In this document: piece after piece, positions 1 to 9,845 of the stretch
How positions within the stretch are numbered: position 1 is the stretch's first letter
Layout: each line of letters begins with the position of its first letter
NCBI RefSeq assembly: GCF_000425265.1
Contig: NZ_KE384343.1
Location: 174,774 to 238,773, forward strand
DNA length: 64,000 nt
Reading direction: 5' to 3'
Source of the DNA: Maridesulfovibrio zosterae DSM 11974
Lineage (GTDB): Bacteria; Desulfobacterota; Desulfovibrionia; Desulfovibrionales; Desulfovibrionaceae
Made by a program: the position numbers and the translations under genes
The notes under the pieces: model-generated
The model's database searches: none
Told to the model about the DNA's origin: nothing
What the model saw: only the letters and a program-made list of their open reading frames with translations

Positions 1-111
1 CCTTGGAAGTTGCAATTTAAAGACCTTAATAAAGGTGAATCCTGTTTAGAATTCTTATCGGATGATTGTAAGTATACTTTAGGTCTGTATGCTAGAATTA
101 ATATTTATTAA
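1..111 (+). CDS. C-terminal fragment of an unknown plus-strand gene
   Basis: Frame 1 is open from the window edge to a TAA at 109-111, giving 36 codons with an ordinary amino-acid mix that ends LGLYARINIY. It converges on hemC, with a hairpin between the two genes. The beginning of the gene lies outside the window, so no family can be assigned. It could be a chance open frame in AT-rich DNA; the main support is the convergent layout and the coding-like composition. Confidence 0.4.
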   Translation, partial: PWKLQFKDLNKGESCLEFLSDDCKYTLGLYARINIY

Positions 112-143
112 TACTATGCACTTTTATTTCTGTTGGCATAATT

Positions 144-176
144 AAAAATCCCGAATCAAGTATATTGATTCGGGAT
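144..176 (-). terminator. Rho-independent terminator downstream of hemC
   Basis: A 12-bp perfect stem pairs ATCCCGAATCAA with TTGATTCGGGAT around a 5-nt loop. Read on the minus strand it is followed by five T residues, and it lies about 60 nt past the hemC stop. There is no T tract on the plus side, so it mainly ends hemC transcription. Confidence 0.75.
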
Positions 177-236
177 GTATAAGGTGCAATGGATTTGCCT
201 ACTCCAGGAGGTGTCTGGAATGTTTTTAAGACATCT

Positions 237-1166
237 TTATTTGGTCTTGTCGTAGACTCGGTCAAGAATTTCTTTAGCACCTGCATCAAGGACATCTCTG
301 GCAAGAGAAAGACCGACATTCCAGGCATCATCTGCAGGACCGGTTTTTTCCATGCGGATGGGGCTTGATCCATCAACGTCAGCAACGAATCCGGTCAGTT
401 TGATATTGTCGCCTTCCAGTTGTGACCATGCTGCGATAGGAACCTGACAACCTCCGTCAAGACCTGTGAGAAATCCTCTTTCAGCTTTAACCTGACGGGC
501 TGTAACTCCATCGTGCAGGAATGTCAGAATATCTTGGATTTCAGTGTCATCGATGCGGTATTCAATGCCAAGAGCTCCCTGAGCAACTGCAGGCAGAAAT
601 GTAGGGGGGCCAAGAACTTCGCTTTTCGGAGCAGAAAGGCCCAGGCGATTTAGCCCCGCTGTTGCGACAACTATTGCGTCAAATTCACCGTCGAGAAGTT
701 TGCGAACACGAGTATCAAGATTTCCGCGAAGTGATTCTATTTTGAGGTCATCACGCAAGGTTAAAAGCTGAGACTGGCGGCGCAGGCTGCTTGTCCCTAC
801 AACAGCTCCAGCAGGCAGATCACTAAGAGAATCGTACTTAACTGAAAGTAGAGTGTCTGTCTCAGATTCACGCTCGGGTATAATGCCGACTTCCAGCCCC
901 TCAGGCAGTTCTGTCGGGACGTCTTTCATGCTGTGTACAGCAAGATCAGCCTTTTTATCGAGCAGAGCCTCTTCGATTTCTTTGACGAAAAGTCCTTTAC
1001 CACCGACTTTAGCCAGCGGAACATCTAGAATCTTATCACCCTTGGTTTTGATTTTAAGCAGTTGAACTTCAATTCCGGGGTATTCTTCACGCAGAAGATC
1101 GGAAATATGGTTGGCCTGCCAGAGGGCAAGTTTACTTCCACGTGTTGCAATTGTTATTTTTCTCAT
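237..1166 (-). CDS. hemC: Hydroxymethylbilane synthase (porphobilinogen deaminase)
   Basis: This enzyme condenses four porphobilinogen molecules into hydroxymethylbilane, an early cytoplasmic step of tetrapyrrole synthesis (heme, siroheme, corrinoids). The protein has 309 residues, normal for the family. It starts with the typical [17 protein letters not shown] block, carries the substrate-binding arginines in TSSLRRQ (about 125-131) and RGNLDTR (about 147-153), and has the cysteine in GGCQVP (Cys240) that covalently holds the dipyrromethane cofactor. It lies 32 nt after the small zinc-ribbon gene and probably shares its transcript; the hairpin at 144-176 ends the unit. Assignment is secure. 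Confidence 0.97.
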   Translation of the reverse strand: MRKITIATRGSKLALWQANHISDLLREEYPGIEVQLLKIKTKGDKILDVPLAKVGGKGLFVKEIEEALLDKKADLAVHSMKDVPTELPEGLEVGIIPERESETDTLLSVKYDSLSDLPAGAVVGTSSLRRQSQLLTLRDDLKIESLRGNLDTRVRKLLDGEFDAIVVATAGLNRLGLSAPKSEVLGPPTFLPAVAQGALGIEYRIDDTEIQDILTFLHDGVTARQVKAERGFLTGLDGGCQVPIAAWSQLEGDNIKLTGFVADVDGSSPIRMEKTGPADDAWNVGLSLARDVLDAGAKEILDRVYDKTK

Positions 1167-1198
1167 TATCCCGCCGTATTACATTAAAATTAAATTAG

Positions 1199-1450
1199 TT
1201 AACCGCAAGTAGAACAGTTGCCGCCGGAGCATCCTGCACAGCTGCTGCCGGATGAAGCCGGAGCAGATGATGCAGTGCTTGATTCGGCGTAGTCTGCGGC
1301 TCCACCGCCAGTCTTGAATTTGCAGGCAGACATAAGTTTTCCGGTATTCTCGGATTTACATTCAGGGCAGGGAGGACATTCGTCACGGTCAAAAACCAGT
1401 TCTTCAAATTCCTTGCCACAGTCAATGCATTTATATTCAAAAATAGGCAT
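1199..1450 (-). CDS. FmdB-family small zinc-ribbon protein
   Basis: This 83-residue protein begins MPIFEYKC with CxxC pairs near residues 8-11 and 27-30 (CIDC, CPEC), the four-cysteine zinc ribbon of the FmdB/putative regulatory family. The ribbon is followed by a Gly/Ser/Ala-rich tail ending in a second cysteine cluster (CAGC, CSTC). An SD-like GGAG precedes the ATG. FmdB was first named as a regulator of formylmethanofuran dehydrogenase genes, but its function in bacteria is not established. It is the first gene of a likely two-gene unit with hemC. The Cys-rich tail could bind a second metal; that is inference. Confidence 0.85.
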   Translation of the reverse strand: MPIFEYKCIDCGKEFEELVFDRDECPPCPECKSENTGKLMSACKFKTGGGAADYAESSTASSAPASSGSSCAGCSGGNCSTCG

Positions 1451-1531
1451 TTATACTACTCCATGCTTTGATAAAAAACTTTTTGCGAGAAAATGCATAG
1501 CTCAAAATAGACGGTGGGGCAATGTCTGGCC

Positions 1532-1561
1532 TATATATAAGTCTGGATGAGGAAATGACAA
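1532..1561 (-). promoter_or_regulatory. Candidate sigma-70 promoter for the fmdB-like/hemC unit
   Basis: On the minus strand TTGTCA (plus 1556-1561) is followed, 16-18 nt later, by TATATA (within plus 1532-1539). The predicted transcript would start about 75 nt before the fmdB-like ATG. The -35 has one mismatch and the -10 is only fair. Confidence 0.35.
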
Positions 1562-1679
1562 GGTGCAGTAATTAGGGGATGCGATCAAATAAGTTTGAAT
1601 CTGAATTTTATAAAATATAAAGCCAATTAAGCTTATCATAAAGAATTTTAGGCTAACCGTTGTCCGCGACTCAGGAAAA

Positions 1680-1720
1680 TTAAAAAGCGCGGCAAATATA
1701 TTGTCTGCCGCGCTTTTTAA
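1680..1720 (-). terminator. Terminator downstream of lon
   Basis: A 15-bp stem (TTAAAAAGCGCGGCA paired with TGCCGCGCTTTTTAA) closes an 11-nt loop, with A/T runs at both ends, just 15 nt past the lon stop. It can work in both directions and insulates lon from the fmdB-like/hemC unit. Confidence 0.85.
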
Positions 1721-1734
1721 TTCGTATTGGATGT

Positions 1735-4254
1735 CTATTTAGCCTTGGCAAGAGGCCATACTTCATCAATTCTTTTAATTGGAATTATCTTAATCTGTTC
1801 ACAAAGTTCTTTAGGAATATCTTCAAGATCCTTCTGGTTTTGTGACGGAATAAGAACCCGTTTCATACCCAGAGAGACTGCTGCCAGAATCTTTTCTTTG
1901 ATACCGCCTACAGGCAGAACAAGACCCCGGAGGGATATCTCTCCAGTCATTGCAAGCTCTGGGTCAACAGGAGTGTTGGTTAGAGCTGAAACAAGAGCGG
2001 TAACAAGCGTTACGCCGGCAGAAGGGCCGTCCTTGGGAGTTGCTCCGTCAGGAACGTGAATATGCAGATCCTGTTCTTCGTGGAATTTTGGGCTGATACC
2101 GTATTCTTCAGCATGGAGACGTGCAAAAGAGACTGCTGCCTGAGCAGATTCTTTCATTACATCGCCAAGCTGTCCGGTCAAAAGCTGTTTTCCTTTACCC
2201 GGCATGGTGGAAACCTCAACATGCAGGACTGTTCCGCCAACAGGTGTCCATGCAAGGCCCAGAGCAACACCGGCAGGAAGATCGTTTTCCTTTTCATCTT
2301 CAATATATTTAGGAATACCGAGGTATTTATGAAGATTATCGGTAGTAACTTCGAAAGGACCTTTTTCGCCTTCGGCTTTTTTGCGAGCAAGCTTACGGCA
2401 GACCGACCCTATTTCACGTTCAAGATTACGAAGTCCGGCTTCACGAGTATATTCTTTAATGATCTTTGCGATGACTTCGTCAGACATGATCATTTCTTTT
2501 TCTTTCAGGCCGTTTTCAGTGCACTGCCGACCTAGAATATAGCGTTTGGCAATATTAACCTTATCGAACTCTGTGTAGCCTGGAATCCTGATAACTTCCA
2601 TACGATCCAGCAAAGGGCGGGGAATGGAGTCAAGGACATTGGCTGTGCATATGAACATAGCCTTGGACAGGTCGTAAGGCACGTTCAGATAATGGTCTGT
2701 GAACGAGTTGTTCTGTTCCGGGTCTAGAACTTCCAGCAGAGCGGAAGACGGGTCACCACGGAAATCGGAGCCGAGTTTGTCTATTTCATCCAGCATGATT
2801 ACCGGATTGCGTGTTCCGCACTGTTTGATGCCCTGAATAATTCTTCCGGGCATTGACCCTATATATGTCCTGCGGTGTCCACGGATTTCCGCTTCATCTC
2901 GCATTCCGCCTAATGACATACGGTGGAATTTGCGTTGAAGGCTGCGTGCAACAGAACGTCCCAGAGATGTTTTACCTACACCGGGAGGGCCTACAAAGCA
3001 CAGGATAGGTCCTTTCATGGATGCGTTAAGTTTTCGTACACTTAAATATTCAAGAATACGCTCTTTAACTTTTTCAAGATCATAATGATCTTCGTCTAAA
3101 ATCTTTTTGGCTTCAATTATATCAAGACGGTCACGGGATTGTTTTTTCCATGGAATTTCCACCATCCAGTCCAGATAAGTTCTGATAACTGTCGCTTCGG
3201 ATGCTTCCGGATGCATAGCTTCAAGGCGGCGTAGCTGCTTCTCTGCTTCTTTGTGTACTTCCTTTGGCATCTTGGCTTTTTTTATAGCGGCACGGATTTC
3301 TTCAGCTTCTTCCGCGTCGTCAGTGGATTCACCCAGTTCTTTTTTAATAGCTTTGAGTTGTTCGCGCAGGTAAAAATCTTTTTGAGCTTTATCCATGCCT
3401 TCTTTGGCAATGGACTGGATTTTATTCTGCATGGAAGCAACTTCAACTTCCTGAGTGAGCTGAGTGTTGACCAGAGTAAGTCGTTCTATAGGATTTTCGC
3501 ATTCAAGAATGGACTGGGCCACATCCACTTTCATGCGTAGATTTGAAGCTATAAGGTCGGCAAGTCTTCCCGGCTCATCAACGTTATTGAGTACACTCAT
3601 AATGTCGGTGGAGGATATACCGCGCAGAGATAGAATCTTTTCGCTCTGCTCACGGGAGGAGCGGATCAGTGCTTCCTGAGTTGGATCTGTTTTAGTTGCT
3701 TCTGTCTCAGAGATTGTTTCAATTTCCGCAATATGAAACGGTTCGGAACCGATAAATCTTTTTACCTTTGCCCGTGATACTCCCTGAACAAGAACTTTCA
3801 AACGTCCGTCAGGCATTTTGAGCATGCGCATGATCATGCATACTGTTCCAGTCCTGTACAGATCATCGTGTTCCGGATTATCAACACTTTCATCCTGCTG
3901 GGTAAGAATCATTACATAGCGGTCACCGGTCATGGCAGCTTCAACTGCATTAACAGATTTCTCACGTCCAACAAATAGAGGAAGAATCATATAGTTGAAA
4001 ACAACAATGTCCCGCACAGCAAGAACTGGAATTGTGGTAGGTATTGCAACCTGAGCATCATCCGGGATACTTCCTGCATCTTCAAGCAGATCAGCTGCGT
4101 CGTGAAGCACGCTAAGGGGTGATACAGGAGGCTTGTTCAGTCCTTGATCATTACCCGCATCAGAACTTGAATTTTTTTCGGGTTTTGTTTCGGCTTCAAC
4201 TAGGTCCTTTTTATTCAGCTTCAGCGGTTTGATTGGTGATTTTTTTTTCTTCAA
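1735..4254 (-). CDS. lon: ATP-dependent Lon protease
   Basis: This is a cytoplasmic AAA+ serine protease that degrades misfolded and regulatory proteins. The 839 residues give, in order: a charged Lys/Ser-rich N-terminal extension of about 70 residues, a Lon substrate-binding domain (about 75-280), an ATPase domain with Walker A GPPGVGKTS (422-430) and Walker B IMLDEID (486-492), and the protease domain with catalytic Ser745 in KDGPSAG and Lys788 in GGIKEK. The Ser-Lys spacing of 43 matches E. coli Lon. The start is a TTG preceded by AAAGGA at 7 nt; there is no good ATG nearby. The gene is flanked by its own terminator. The extension is longer than in E. coli Lon and of unknown role. Confidence 0.97.
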   Translation of the reverse strand: MKKKKSPIKPLKLNKKDLVEAETKPEKNSSSDAGNDQGLNKPPVSPLSVLHDAADLLEDAGSIPDDAQVAIPTTIPVLAVRDIVVFNYMILPLFVGREKSVNAVEAAMTGDRYVMILTQQDESVDNPEHDDLYRTGTVCMIMRMLKMPDGRLKVLVQGVSRAKVKRFIGSEPFHIAEIETISETEATKTDPTQEALIRSSREQSEKILSLRGISSTDIMSVLNNVDEPGRLADLIASNLRMKVDVAQSILECENPIERLTLVNTQLTQEVEVASMQNKIQSIAKEGMDKAQKDFYLREQLKAIKKELGESTDDAEEAEEIRAAIKKAKMPKEVHKEAEKQLRRLEAMHPEASEATVIRTYLDWMVEIPWKKQSRDRLDIIEAKKILDEDHYDLEKVKERILEYLSVRKLNASMKGPILCFVGPPGVGKTSLGRSVARSLQRKFHRMSLGGMRDEAEIRGHRRTYIGSMPGRIIQGIKQCGTRNPVIMLDEIDKLGSDFRGDPSSALLEVLDPEQNNSFTDHYLNVPYDLSKAMFICTANVLDSIPRPLLDRMEVIRIPGYTEFDKVNIAKRYILGRQCTENGLKEKEMIMSDEVIAKIIKEYTREAGLRNLEREIGSVCRKLARKKAEGEKGPFEVTTDNLHKYLGIPKYIEDEKENDLPAGVALGLAWTPVGGTVLHVEVSTMPGKGKQLLTGQLGDVMKESAQAAVSFARLHAEEYGISPKFHEEQDLHIHVPDGATPKDGPSAGVTLVTALVSALTNTPVDPELAMTGEISLRGLVLPVGGIKEKILAAVSLGMKRVLIPSQNQKDLEDIPKELCEQIKIIPIKRIDEVWPLAKAK

Positions 4255-4390
4255 GGCAAAATCCTTTATTCAAAAGTGGTTGTCAGTTCCAGCATATAAA
4301 AAATCAAAACTTTCCGTTTTTACATTGATTCAAAAACAAGTGTGTTGGATTTGTAGTTTCTTAGTTTGTTCACCGCTGATCCAGGTGTGT

Positions 4391-4663
4391 TCAGCGGATT
4401 TTAAATCCCTTATGCTCAGTCTCATGGTCCATCCAGTCACATTTTAAATTTTCAATATGTGAGAGAGGAGATCCTACAAGAAGCCTGGTGCGCATTTCAC
4501 CAACATCATCTTCATCCCCCTGTAGCAGTACTTCAACTCTGTTTTCATCAAGGTTGCGAACCCAGCCGTTTAGTTTAAGAGCTGAGGCCTGATCGTTTAC
4601 CCATGCACGAAAAAATACACCCTGAACTTTTCCGGTAACTACGCAATGATAACTTCTGATCAT
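4391..4663 (-). CDS. acyP: Acylphosphatase
   Basis: This small cytoplasmic hydrolase cleaves the carboxyl-phosphate bond of acylphosphates. At 90 residues it has the full fold length and both catalytic residues: Arg19 in GVFFRAW and Asn37 in GWVRNLDE. AGGAGG precedes the ATG by 7 nt. The stop codon lies inside a small 7-bp hairpin (CCGCTGA/TCAGCGG, 4373-4397) that lacks a T tract. It sits between radC and lon on the same strand; the link to either is probably only positional. Confidence 0.95.
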   Translation of the reverse strand: MIRSYHCVVTGKVQGVFFRAWVNDQASALKLNGWVRNLDENRVEVLLQGDEDDVGEMRTRLLVGSPLSHIENLKCDWMDHETEHKGFKIR

Positions 4664-4691
4664 GGCAACCTCCTTAACGTTTATAGTACAG

Positions 4692-5369
4692 TTATAGGCG
4701 TCCCTTATCTTTAAAACTGTAGAAACTGTCTGCCGTCACGATTACGTGATCAAGTAGACGGATTCCCATATCCTGACACAAGGTGGCAATCTCCATTGTT
4801 ATGCCCATATCCTCAGGCGATGGAGCTGTGCTCCCTCCCGGGTGGTTGTGAGTCAGTATCACTCCGCTCGCATGGTGGCGTAGGGCAAGTGCAACAATTT
4901 CACGTGGATAAACAGCCGTTTTATCAACAGTGCCTTCTGTAAGCCTGTTCCAGTATATCACCTTGTTACCGTTGTTGACCAGTGCAACCCAGAATTCTTC
5001 TTTAGATAAATTCCCGATTCGTGCCATTGCTGCTTTAAAGACCTTGTCTGGTGAAGAAAGAGCCTCTTTACTATGCATCGGTTCCTCGGCAATTCTAGTC
5101 CAGAATTCACGTATAAGTGTGAAAAAAACTAAAACTCCAGGACCTATCCCGCTAACTTCTTCAAGCTGGACCTGCGGAGCTCTGAACACGCCACCTAAAG
5201 AGTCAAATCGTTCAAGCAGGTCCTTCGCAATTGGCTTGGTATCCCTGCGCGGCAGTACCTGTCCCAGTAGCAGTTCCAAAATCTCATAGTCCGCCATATT
5301 GCTGGAATCCTTGCAAAGGCGTTCTTTCAAACGCTGGCGATGACCATGATAATGAGGTTTATCCTTCAT
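4692..5369 (-). CDS. radC: RadC-family JAB/MPN-domain protein
   Basis: RadC-like proteins join an N-terminal helix-hairpin-helix region to a C-terminal JAB/MPN metallo-domain. Here the helix-hairpin-helix part (VSGIGPGVL) is followed by the metal site HNHPGG plus a downstream Asp (SPED), the HxH...D signature of an intact zinc site. The original DNA-repair role of RadC has been withdrawn and the function is unsettled. The start is uncertain: an ATG at 5369 (MKDKPHYHGH, about 225 residues) looks natural, while a TTG at 5396 would add nine residues; neither has a clear SD. A fair promoter lies upstream. It is a chromosomal copy with no mobile-element context. Confidence 0.9.
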   Translation of the reverse strand: MKDKPHYHGHRQRLKERLCKDSSNMADYEILELLLGQVLPRRDTKPIAKDLLERFDSLGGVFRAPQVQLEEVSGIGPGVLVFFTLIREFWTRIAEEPMHSKEALSSPDKVFKAAMARIGNLSKEEFWVALVNNGNKVIYWNRLTEGTVDKTAVYPREIVALALRHHASGVILTHNHPGGSTAPSPEDMGITMEIATLCQDMGIRLLDHVIVTADSFYSFKDKGRL

Positions 5370-5451
5370 AAATAAATAGTAAGTCTGCTTTGGCAAGTGC
5401 TACAGTTAAAAAGGGGCTTATGTTCTTAAGAAAGATAGTACATAAGGAAAA

Positions 5452-5479
5452 TTTATATTTTAAACCTAATCAATTTCAA
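5452..5479 (-). promoter_or_regulatory. Candidate sigma-70 promoter for radC
   Basis: On the minus strand TTGAAA (plus 5474-5479) and TATAAA (plus 5452-5457) are separated by 16 bp. Each hexamer matches consensus at five of six positions. The start point would be about 75 nt before the radC ATG. Confidence 0.45.
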
Positions 5480-5615
5480 TAAGGATTAAACCGGATGTTT
5501 CAGCAAATCAACCTTGCTTGACTCTAAATAGCCTTATTTTTGATAAAAAAGCATCATTTTATCGAAAAAAAAGGGTTTTAACACAAAAAAATGTTAATTT
5601 GAGAGTATGGAAAGC

Positions 5616-6605
5616 TTAAAAACGTCTTTGCCGTGTCTTGGTGGGAGTAAAAAGGCTGGTTAAGGCGGCAACAAGTAGCTCAAGAGCCTGTTCCGGTCTG
5701 CGTTGACCTGTCTTGATGCCAATTTCAGCTTCTAAAACAATATCAAATATTCGTGCTATCCGGGCAGGGCCTATTCGTTGGGCGAGAGATTTTTTTTGTT
5801 TTTTAACGAAGGGTGGTAAGCGTACAGCTGAGTCTTCACCATGTAACAGCATCCATAAAGCGCGTGCTTCACGGGTCAGTGATGCTGTCAGCATAAAAAT
5901 CATAGAATCTTTTTCACTGTGATTGGTCAGTACACGCCGCCATATCTCAACAGGGTCACCGCCCTCGGACATGGAGCGCATAAATTCAAAGAAGTCCATT
6001 TCTTCACTGTGAGCAATCAGAGAGATATGATCCATCAAGATCCGTCTGTCATCCCCTGCAGCTAATTCAAGCTTGTCCAGTTCAAGCTTAGCCGCACGAG
6101 CGTCTTTAGGCAGAGCCTTGGTCAAGGCATTAAGAACCGGCCCGTCGATGGTAATTCCTTTCTGTTTGGCCCATTTGCCAACAAACCCTGAAATTGTTTT
6201 TTGATCAAGACCTGCAGACTGCCAGAACCATTTTTGCTTTTCAGCGTATTTCCAGCAGTTGCGGCGTTTCAGGACAGCAGGAACGGGCGGGCCTTTACGT
6301 TCCCATTTACCTTCAATACAGATAAATAGAAAAGATGCATCGGAAAGGGATGCAATAGTTTTATCTAGAGTGTCCCAGACTGCGGCTTTAAGCTTGTGTG
6401 CTCTGCGTAAAATAACCGCTTTACTGGAGCCGAAAAGTGTCTGGAGGGTCAAGTCATCCCAGAATTTAGGAGGAAGGTCTTCATCTGCCCAGTATACTTT
6501 TTTCTCAAAGTCTACAGCATTGTGCTGATCGAGCAATTCACCGATACGGGCGTGCAGAAGCTCTGCATCGGGACATATGAGAAACATATAGCCAGGTCTG
6601 GACAT
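5616..6605 (-). CDS. holA: DNA polymerase III delta subunit
   Basis: The delta subunit opens the beta sliding clamp within the clamp-loader complex. The 329-residue protein fits HolA: an N-terminal domain with the family pattern around MFLICPDAELLHARI, a central LDKLELAAGDDRRI segment, and a C-terminal helical region around ALELLVAALTSLF. Sequence conservation in this family is low, so the call rests on overall pattern plus its place after lptE and leuS, a common arrangement (leuS-lptE-holA) in proteobacteria. AAGG precedes the ATG. It lies 41 nt after lptE. Confidence 0.88.
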   Translation of the reverse strand: MSRPGYMFLICPDAELLHARIGELLDQHNAVDFEKKVYWADEDLPPKFWDDLTLQTLFGSSKAVILRRAHKLKAAVWDTLDKTIASLSDASFLFICIEGKWERKGPPVPAVLKRRNCWKYAEKQKWFWQSAGLDQKTISGFVGKWAKQKGITIDGPVLNALTKALPKDARAAKLELDKLELAAGDDRRILMDHISLIAHSEEMDFFEFMRSMSEGGDPVEIWRRVLTNHSEKDSMIFMLTASLTREARALWMLLHGEDSAVRLPPFVKKQKKSLAQRIGPARIARIFDIVLEAEIGIKTGQRRPEQALELLVAALTSLFTPTKTRQRRF

Positions 6606-6646
6606 AGTACCTTTATAATTTTTTGATTATATATTTTTATTTCAGC

Positions 6647-7153
6647 TTAATAAGCCTGATTCATTTTATCCACGAGTCTGCGTACAAGCAGTTCTACAAT
6701 AAGCTGTTGTGTGGCTTCTTCCTGACCTGTGTAGTAAGATTCAGTTACTGAGACAGGACCGGAGTTCCACAGTAGTTTTCCATCTGCGGCACTGGTTACG
6801 CGCATTTGTAATTTTAATGTCATGTCATATTTAAGGGTTTTATCTTTATCCCCTAGAATACGGCTACCATCAGTAAGATTGATGATTTTAATATTAAAAA
6901 GTGCATCGGCTTTGGATTTATCAACCCAAACCAGTTGTCCACGGCGTATTATTTCATCATGGAGTAATGATCTTATCTTTGGTTCAAGCCAGCGCTCAAG
7001 CGTAGGATTTTCTACTTTAGAGATGGCGACATCTCTAAACATTTCTCCCAGCCTGTTCGGTTCGGTCGCAGAATTATGGTATCCACAAGCATTTACAGCA
7101 AAAATAATACTGAACAAAAGTATTAATTTTTTCACATGATTCATAACTGTCAT
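6647..7153 (-). CDS. lptE: LPS-assembly lipoprotein LptE
   Basis: LptE is the outer-membrane lipoprotein that plugs and stabilises the LptD lipopolysaccharide translocon. The 168-residue product has a short basic start, a hydrophobic stretch (about 9-22) and a lipobox-like VNAC with Cys23 followed by GYH, which is the conserved start of mature LptE. The body contains the expected VAISKVENPT...LEPKI pattern. GAGGAG lies 7 nt upstream of the first ATG. Position between leuS and holA supports the assignment and implies an LPS-bearing outer membrane. Confidence 0.88.
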   Translation of the reverse strand: MTVMNHVKKLILLFSIIFAVNACGYHNSATEPNRLGEMFRDVAISKVENPTLERWLEPKIRSLLHDEIIRRGQLVWVDKSKADALFNIKIINLTDGSRILGDKDKTLKYDMTLKLQMRVTSAADGKLLWNSGPVSVTESYYTGQEEATQQLIVELLVRRLVDKMNQAY

Positions 7154-7242
7154 TTCTTACTCCTCAGTACTTGCTTCGTAGTGCCTTATGTGGCCTACTG
7201 TATAAAGCTGGATGCGCGTGGCGCTGTTCTATGAAAGATGAA

Positions 7243-7323
7243 GCCTCCGGCGTCCAGTAGGATAACTCTTTTATCTTGAAAGCGCTTGTCGATCAGAGAA
7301 AGAGTTAAAGAACCGCCGGAGGC
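7243..7323 (-). repeat. Nested-hairpin intergenic repeat, copy A (3' of leuS)
   Basis: An outer 10-bp stem (GCCTCCGGCG/CGCCGGAGGC) encloses an inner 8-bp stem (AACTCTTT at 7264-7271 with AAAGAGTT at 7299-7306) and a central AAAGCGC core. The element begins only 7 nt past the leuS stop. Copy B at 10718-10794 shares the outer GCCTCCGG arms, the AAAGCGC core and the position just behind a minus-strand gene. It probably ends or stabilises the leuS transcript. There is no long T tract, so it is not a textbook terminator. Confidence 0.7.
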
Positions 7324-7330
7324 ATTTAAT

Positions 7331-9826
7331 TTAATTTGCTACAACATTTATCAGCTTACCGGGTACAACAATAACTTTTCTGATTGTTTTACCATCGGTA
7401 TGCTTGGTAATGTTTTCATGTGTAAGAGCTGTCTCTTCAATTTCTTCTTTGGTCGCAGATGCTGGAAAAGAAAGTTTACCACGCATTTTGCCATTGACTT
7501 GAACGATGATCAGCATTTCATCGGTAACGAGAGCTGACTCATCAAATTCCGGCCATGCAACTCCTGCGATACTTTCTTTGTACCCAATAGTTGTCCACAG
7601 CTCTTCACAGATATGCGGGGCAATTGGGGACAACACTGCAAGCACAGTACTGAATGCCGAGGAAAGCGCAAAACGTCCTTCTTCGGTTTCAACAAGTTTA
7701 TCCTTAAGAGAGTAAATTTCGTTGACCAGTTCCATTGATGCAGCAATAACCGTATTGAACTGAAATTTGTTTTCCATGTCACGGCTGGCACGGCTGACAG
7801 TTTCATGCTCTTTACGGCGCAGTTTTTTAGCTTCAGATGGAAGCTCTGCTGACGGTTTAGCGCATGCTCCAATAGGTGCTAGTTTACCTTCAAGATCTTC
7901 AGCCAGTCTCCAGATTCTGTTAAGGAACCGGGAAGCTCCTTCAAGTCCTTGATCTGACCATTCAAGGTCTTTCTCGGGCGGTGAAGCAAACAGGATGAAG
8001 AGTCTGGTCGCGTCTGCTCCGTATCTGTTGATCATTGCGTTCGGATCAACAACATTGCCTTTTGATTTAGACATCTTCGCGCCGTCTTTGAGAACCATGC
8101 CCTGAGTCAGCAGATTCTTAAAGGGCTCGCTGAGCTTAGTGTATCCTTCATCACGAAGAATTTTAGTAAAGAATCTTGCGTAGAGCAGATGCAAAATAGC
8201 GTGTTCAATTCCGCCGATGTACTGATCAACAGGAGCCCAGTATTCAAGGGAATTACTGTCAAAAGGCGCATCCGCCTTACGGGCATCAGTATAGCGCATA
8301 AAGTACCATGAAGATTCAACAAAAGTATCCATGGTATCTGTTTCGCGCTGAGCCATCTTGCCGCATTTGGGGCAGACAACGTTGAGAAAACTTTCCATTT
8401 GGGGGAGTGGAGAGCGACCTTCTTCATTCATAACCGCGTCTTCAGGCAAAACTACGGGAAGATCTTTCTCGGGAACGGGGACAATTCCGCAATGGTCGCA
8501 GTAGATTACCGGAATGGGGGAACCCCAGAAACGCTGACGGGAAATGTTCCAGTCACGCAAGCGGTAATTAATTGATTTTTTGCCTTTTCCGGATTTTCCG
8601 AGATATTCAACAATTGCTGCTTTGGCTTCTTCATTAGGCAGGTTGTCAAATTCACCGGAATTAACCAGTACCCCCGGAGCGCTGCATGCTTCAGTCATTT
8701 CAGAAAGATCAAGAGTCTGACCTTCGGGCTGGATTACAATCTGCATTGGCAGGTCATATTTAGTAGCAAATTCGTAATCACGCTGATCATGTGCTGGAAC
8801 AGCCATAACAGCACCTGTTCCGTAGCCCATCAGAACGAAGTTCGCCACATAAATAGGCATACGCTGACCATTTAGCGGGTTGATGCAATATGCACCGGTG
8901 AATACACCTTCTTTTTCAAGATCATCAGCTCCGCGTACAATACGGTCCATGCTGGAAACTTTGGTGACAAATTCACGGACCTTTTCTGCTTCCGGCTTCC
9001 CCTCGATGAGCTTTTCCACCATGGGGTGCTCAGCTGCCAGAGACATGAAAGTTGCACCGTAAAGAGTGTCCGGGCGGGTTGTGAAAACGCTGATTGTTTC
9101 GTCGAAATTTTCAATTTCAAAATCAAGTTCTGCACCGATTGACTTACCGATCCAGTTGCGCTGCATGGTTATGACTCTATCAGGCCAGCCGCCTTCCAGT
9201 CCATTCAGACTCTCCAGCAGTTCTTCAGCATAATCAGTGATACGCATAAACCACTGGGAAAGTTCTTTCTGTACGACTTGAGTATCGCAACGCCAGCATA
9301 AACCGTCTTCAACCTGTTCATTAGCAAGAACTGTATGACAGGTTTCACACCAGTTAACAGGAGATTTTTTGCGGTAAATAAGTCCTTTTTCAAGGAACTT
9401 AAGAAAGAACTGCTGCTCCCATTTATAGTAACCGGGATGACAGGTAGCCATCTCGCGGCGCCAGTCATAGGAATAGCCCAGCCTTTTAAGCTGGGTGCGC
9501 ATATCGTCGATATTGGAATAGGTCCATTCAGCAGGGTGTGTGTTGTTCTTTATAGCTGCGTTCTCAGCAGGAAGACCGAAAGCATCCCAGCCCATTGGAT
9601 GAAGGACATTAAAGCCTTTCATTCTTTTGTAGCGGGCAACAACATCACCTATAGAATAGTTACGTACATGACCCATATGGATTTTCCCGGAAGGGTAGGG
9701 GAACATCTCCAGTACATAATATTTTGGACGTGATTCATCAGCTTCCACATTGAAAGCTCCGGTATCAGTCCATTCCTTCTGCCATTTTTTTTCTATTAAT
9801 TCAGGTTCGTATTTCCCGAAGCCCAT
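7331..9826 (-). CDS. leuS: Leucyl-tRNA synthetase
   Basis: This enzyme charges tRNA-Leu in the cytoplasm. The 831-residue class Ia synthetase shows the HIGH-type motif as HMGH (residues 50-53 after PYPSGKI), two CxxC zinc motifs near residues 160-180 (CETC, CWRC), an inserted CP1 editing domain with TRPDTLYG and VPAHDQRD, and the KMSKS loop as [13 protein letters not shown] precedes the ATG by 8 nt. A structured leader with a small reading frame lies between nusB and leuS, and a nested-hairpin repeat lies at the 3' end. Confidence 0.98.
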   Translation of the reverse strand: MGFGKYEPELIEKKWQKEWTDTGAFNVEADESRPKYYVLEMFPYPSGKIHMGHVRNYSIGDVVARYKRMKGFNVLHPMGWDAFGLPAENAAIKNNTHPAEWTYSNIDDMRTQLKRLGYSYDWRREMATCHPGYYKWEQQFFLKFLEKGLIYRKKSPVNWCETCHTVLANEQVEDGLCWRCDTQVVQKELSQWFMRITDYAEELLESLNGLEGGWPDRVITMQRNWIGKSIGAELDFEIENFDETISVFTTRPDTLYGATFMSLAAEHPMVEKLIEGKPEAEKVREFVTKVSSMDRIVRGADDLEKEGVFTGAYCINPLNGQRMPIYVANFVLMGYGTGAVMAVPAHDQRDYEFATKYDLPMQIVIQPEGQTLDLSEMTEACSAPGVLVNSGEFDNLPNEEAKAAIVEYLGKSGKGKKSINYRLRDWNISRQRFWGSPIPVIYCDHCGIVPVPEKDLPVVLPEDAVMNEEGRSPLPQMESFLNVVCPKCGKMAQRETDTMDTFVESSWYFMRYTDARKADAPFDSNSLEYWAPVDQYIGGIEHAILHLLYARFFTKILRDEGYTKLSEPFKNLLTQGMVLKDGAKMSKSKGNVVDPNAMINRYGADATRLFILFASPPEKDLEWSDQGLEGASRFLNRIWRLAEDLEGKLAPIGACAKPSAELPSEAKKLRRKEHETVSRASRDMENKFQFNTVIAASMELVNEIYSLKDKLVETEEGRFALSSAFSTVLAVLSPIAPHICEELWTTIGYKESIAGVAWPEFDESALVTDEMLIIVQVNGKMRGKLSFPASATKEEIEETALTHENITKHTDGKTIRKVIVVPGKLINVVAN

Positions 9827-9845
9827 TATACAAATCCTTGCTTTT

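Noticed and set aside
2056-2535. 159-codon plus-strand reading frame inside lon
   Set aside because: It is antisense to the well-conserved C-terminal part of lon and shows no plausible product.
4255-4390. Heat-shock (sigma-32) promoter for lon
   Set aside because: No CTTGAA-type and CCCCAT-type pair with suitable spacing was found.
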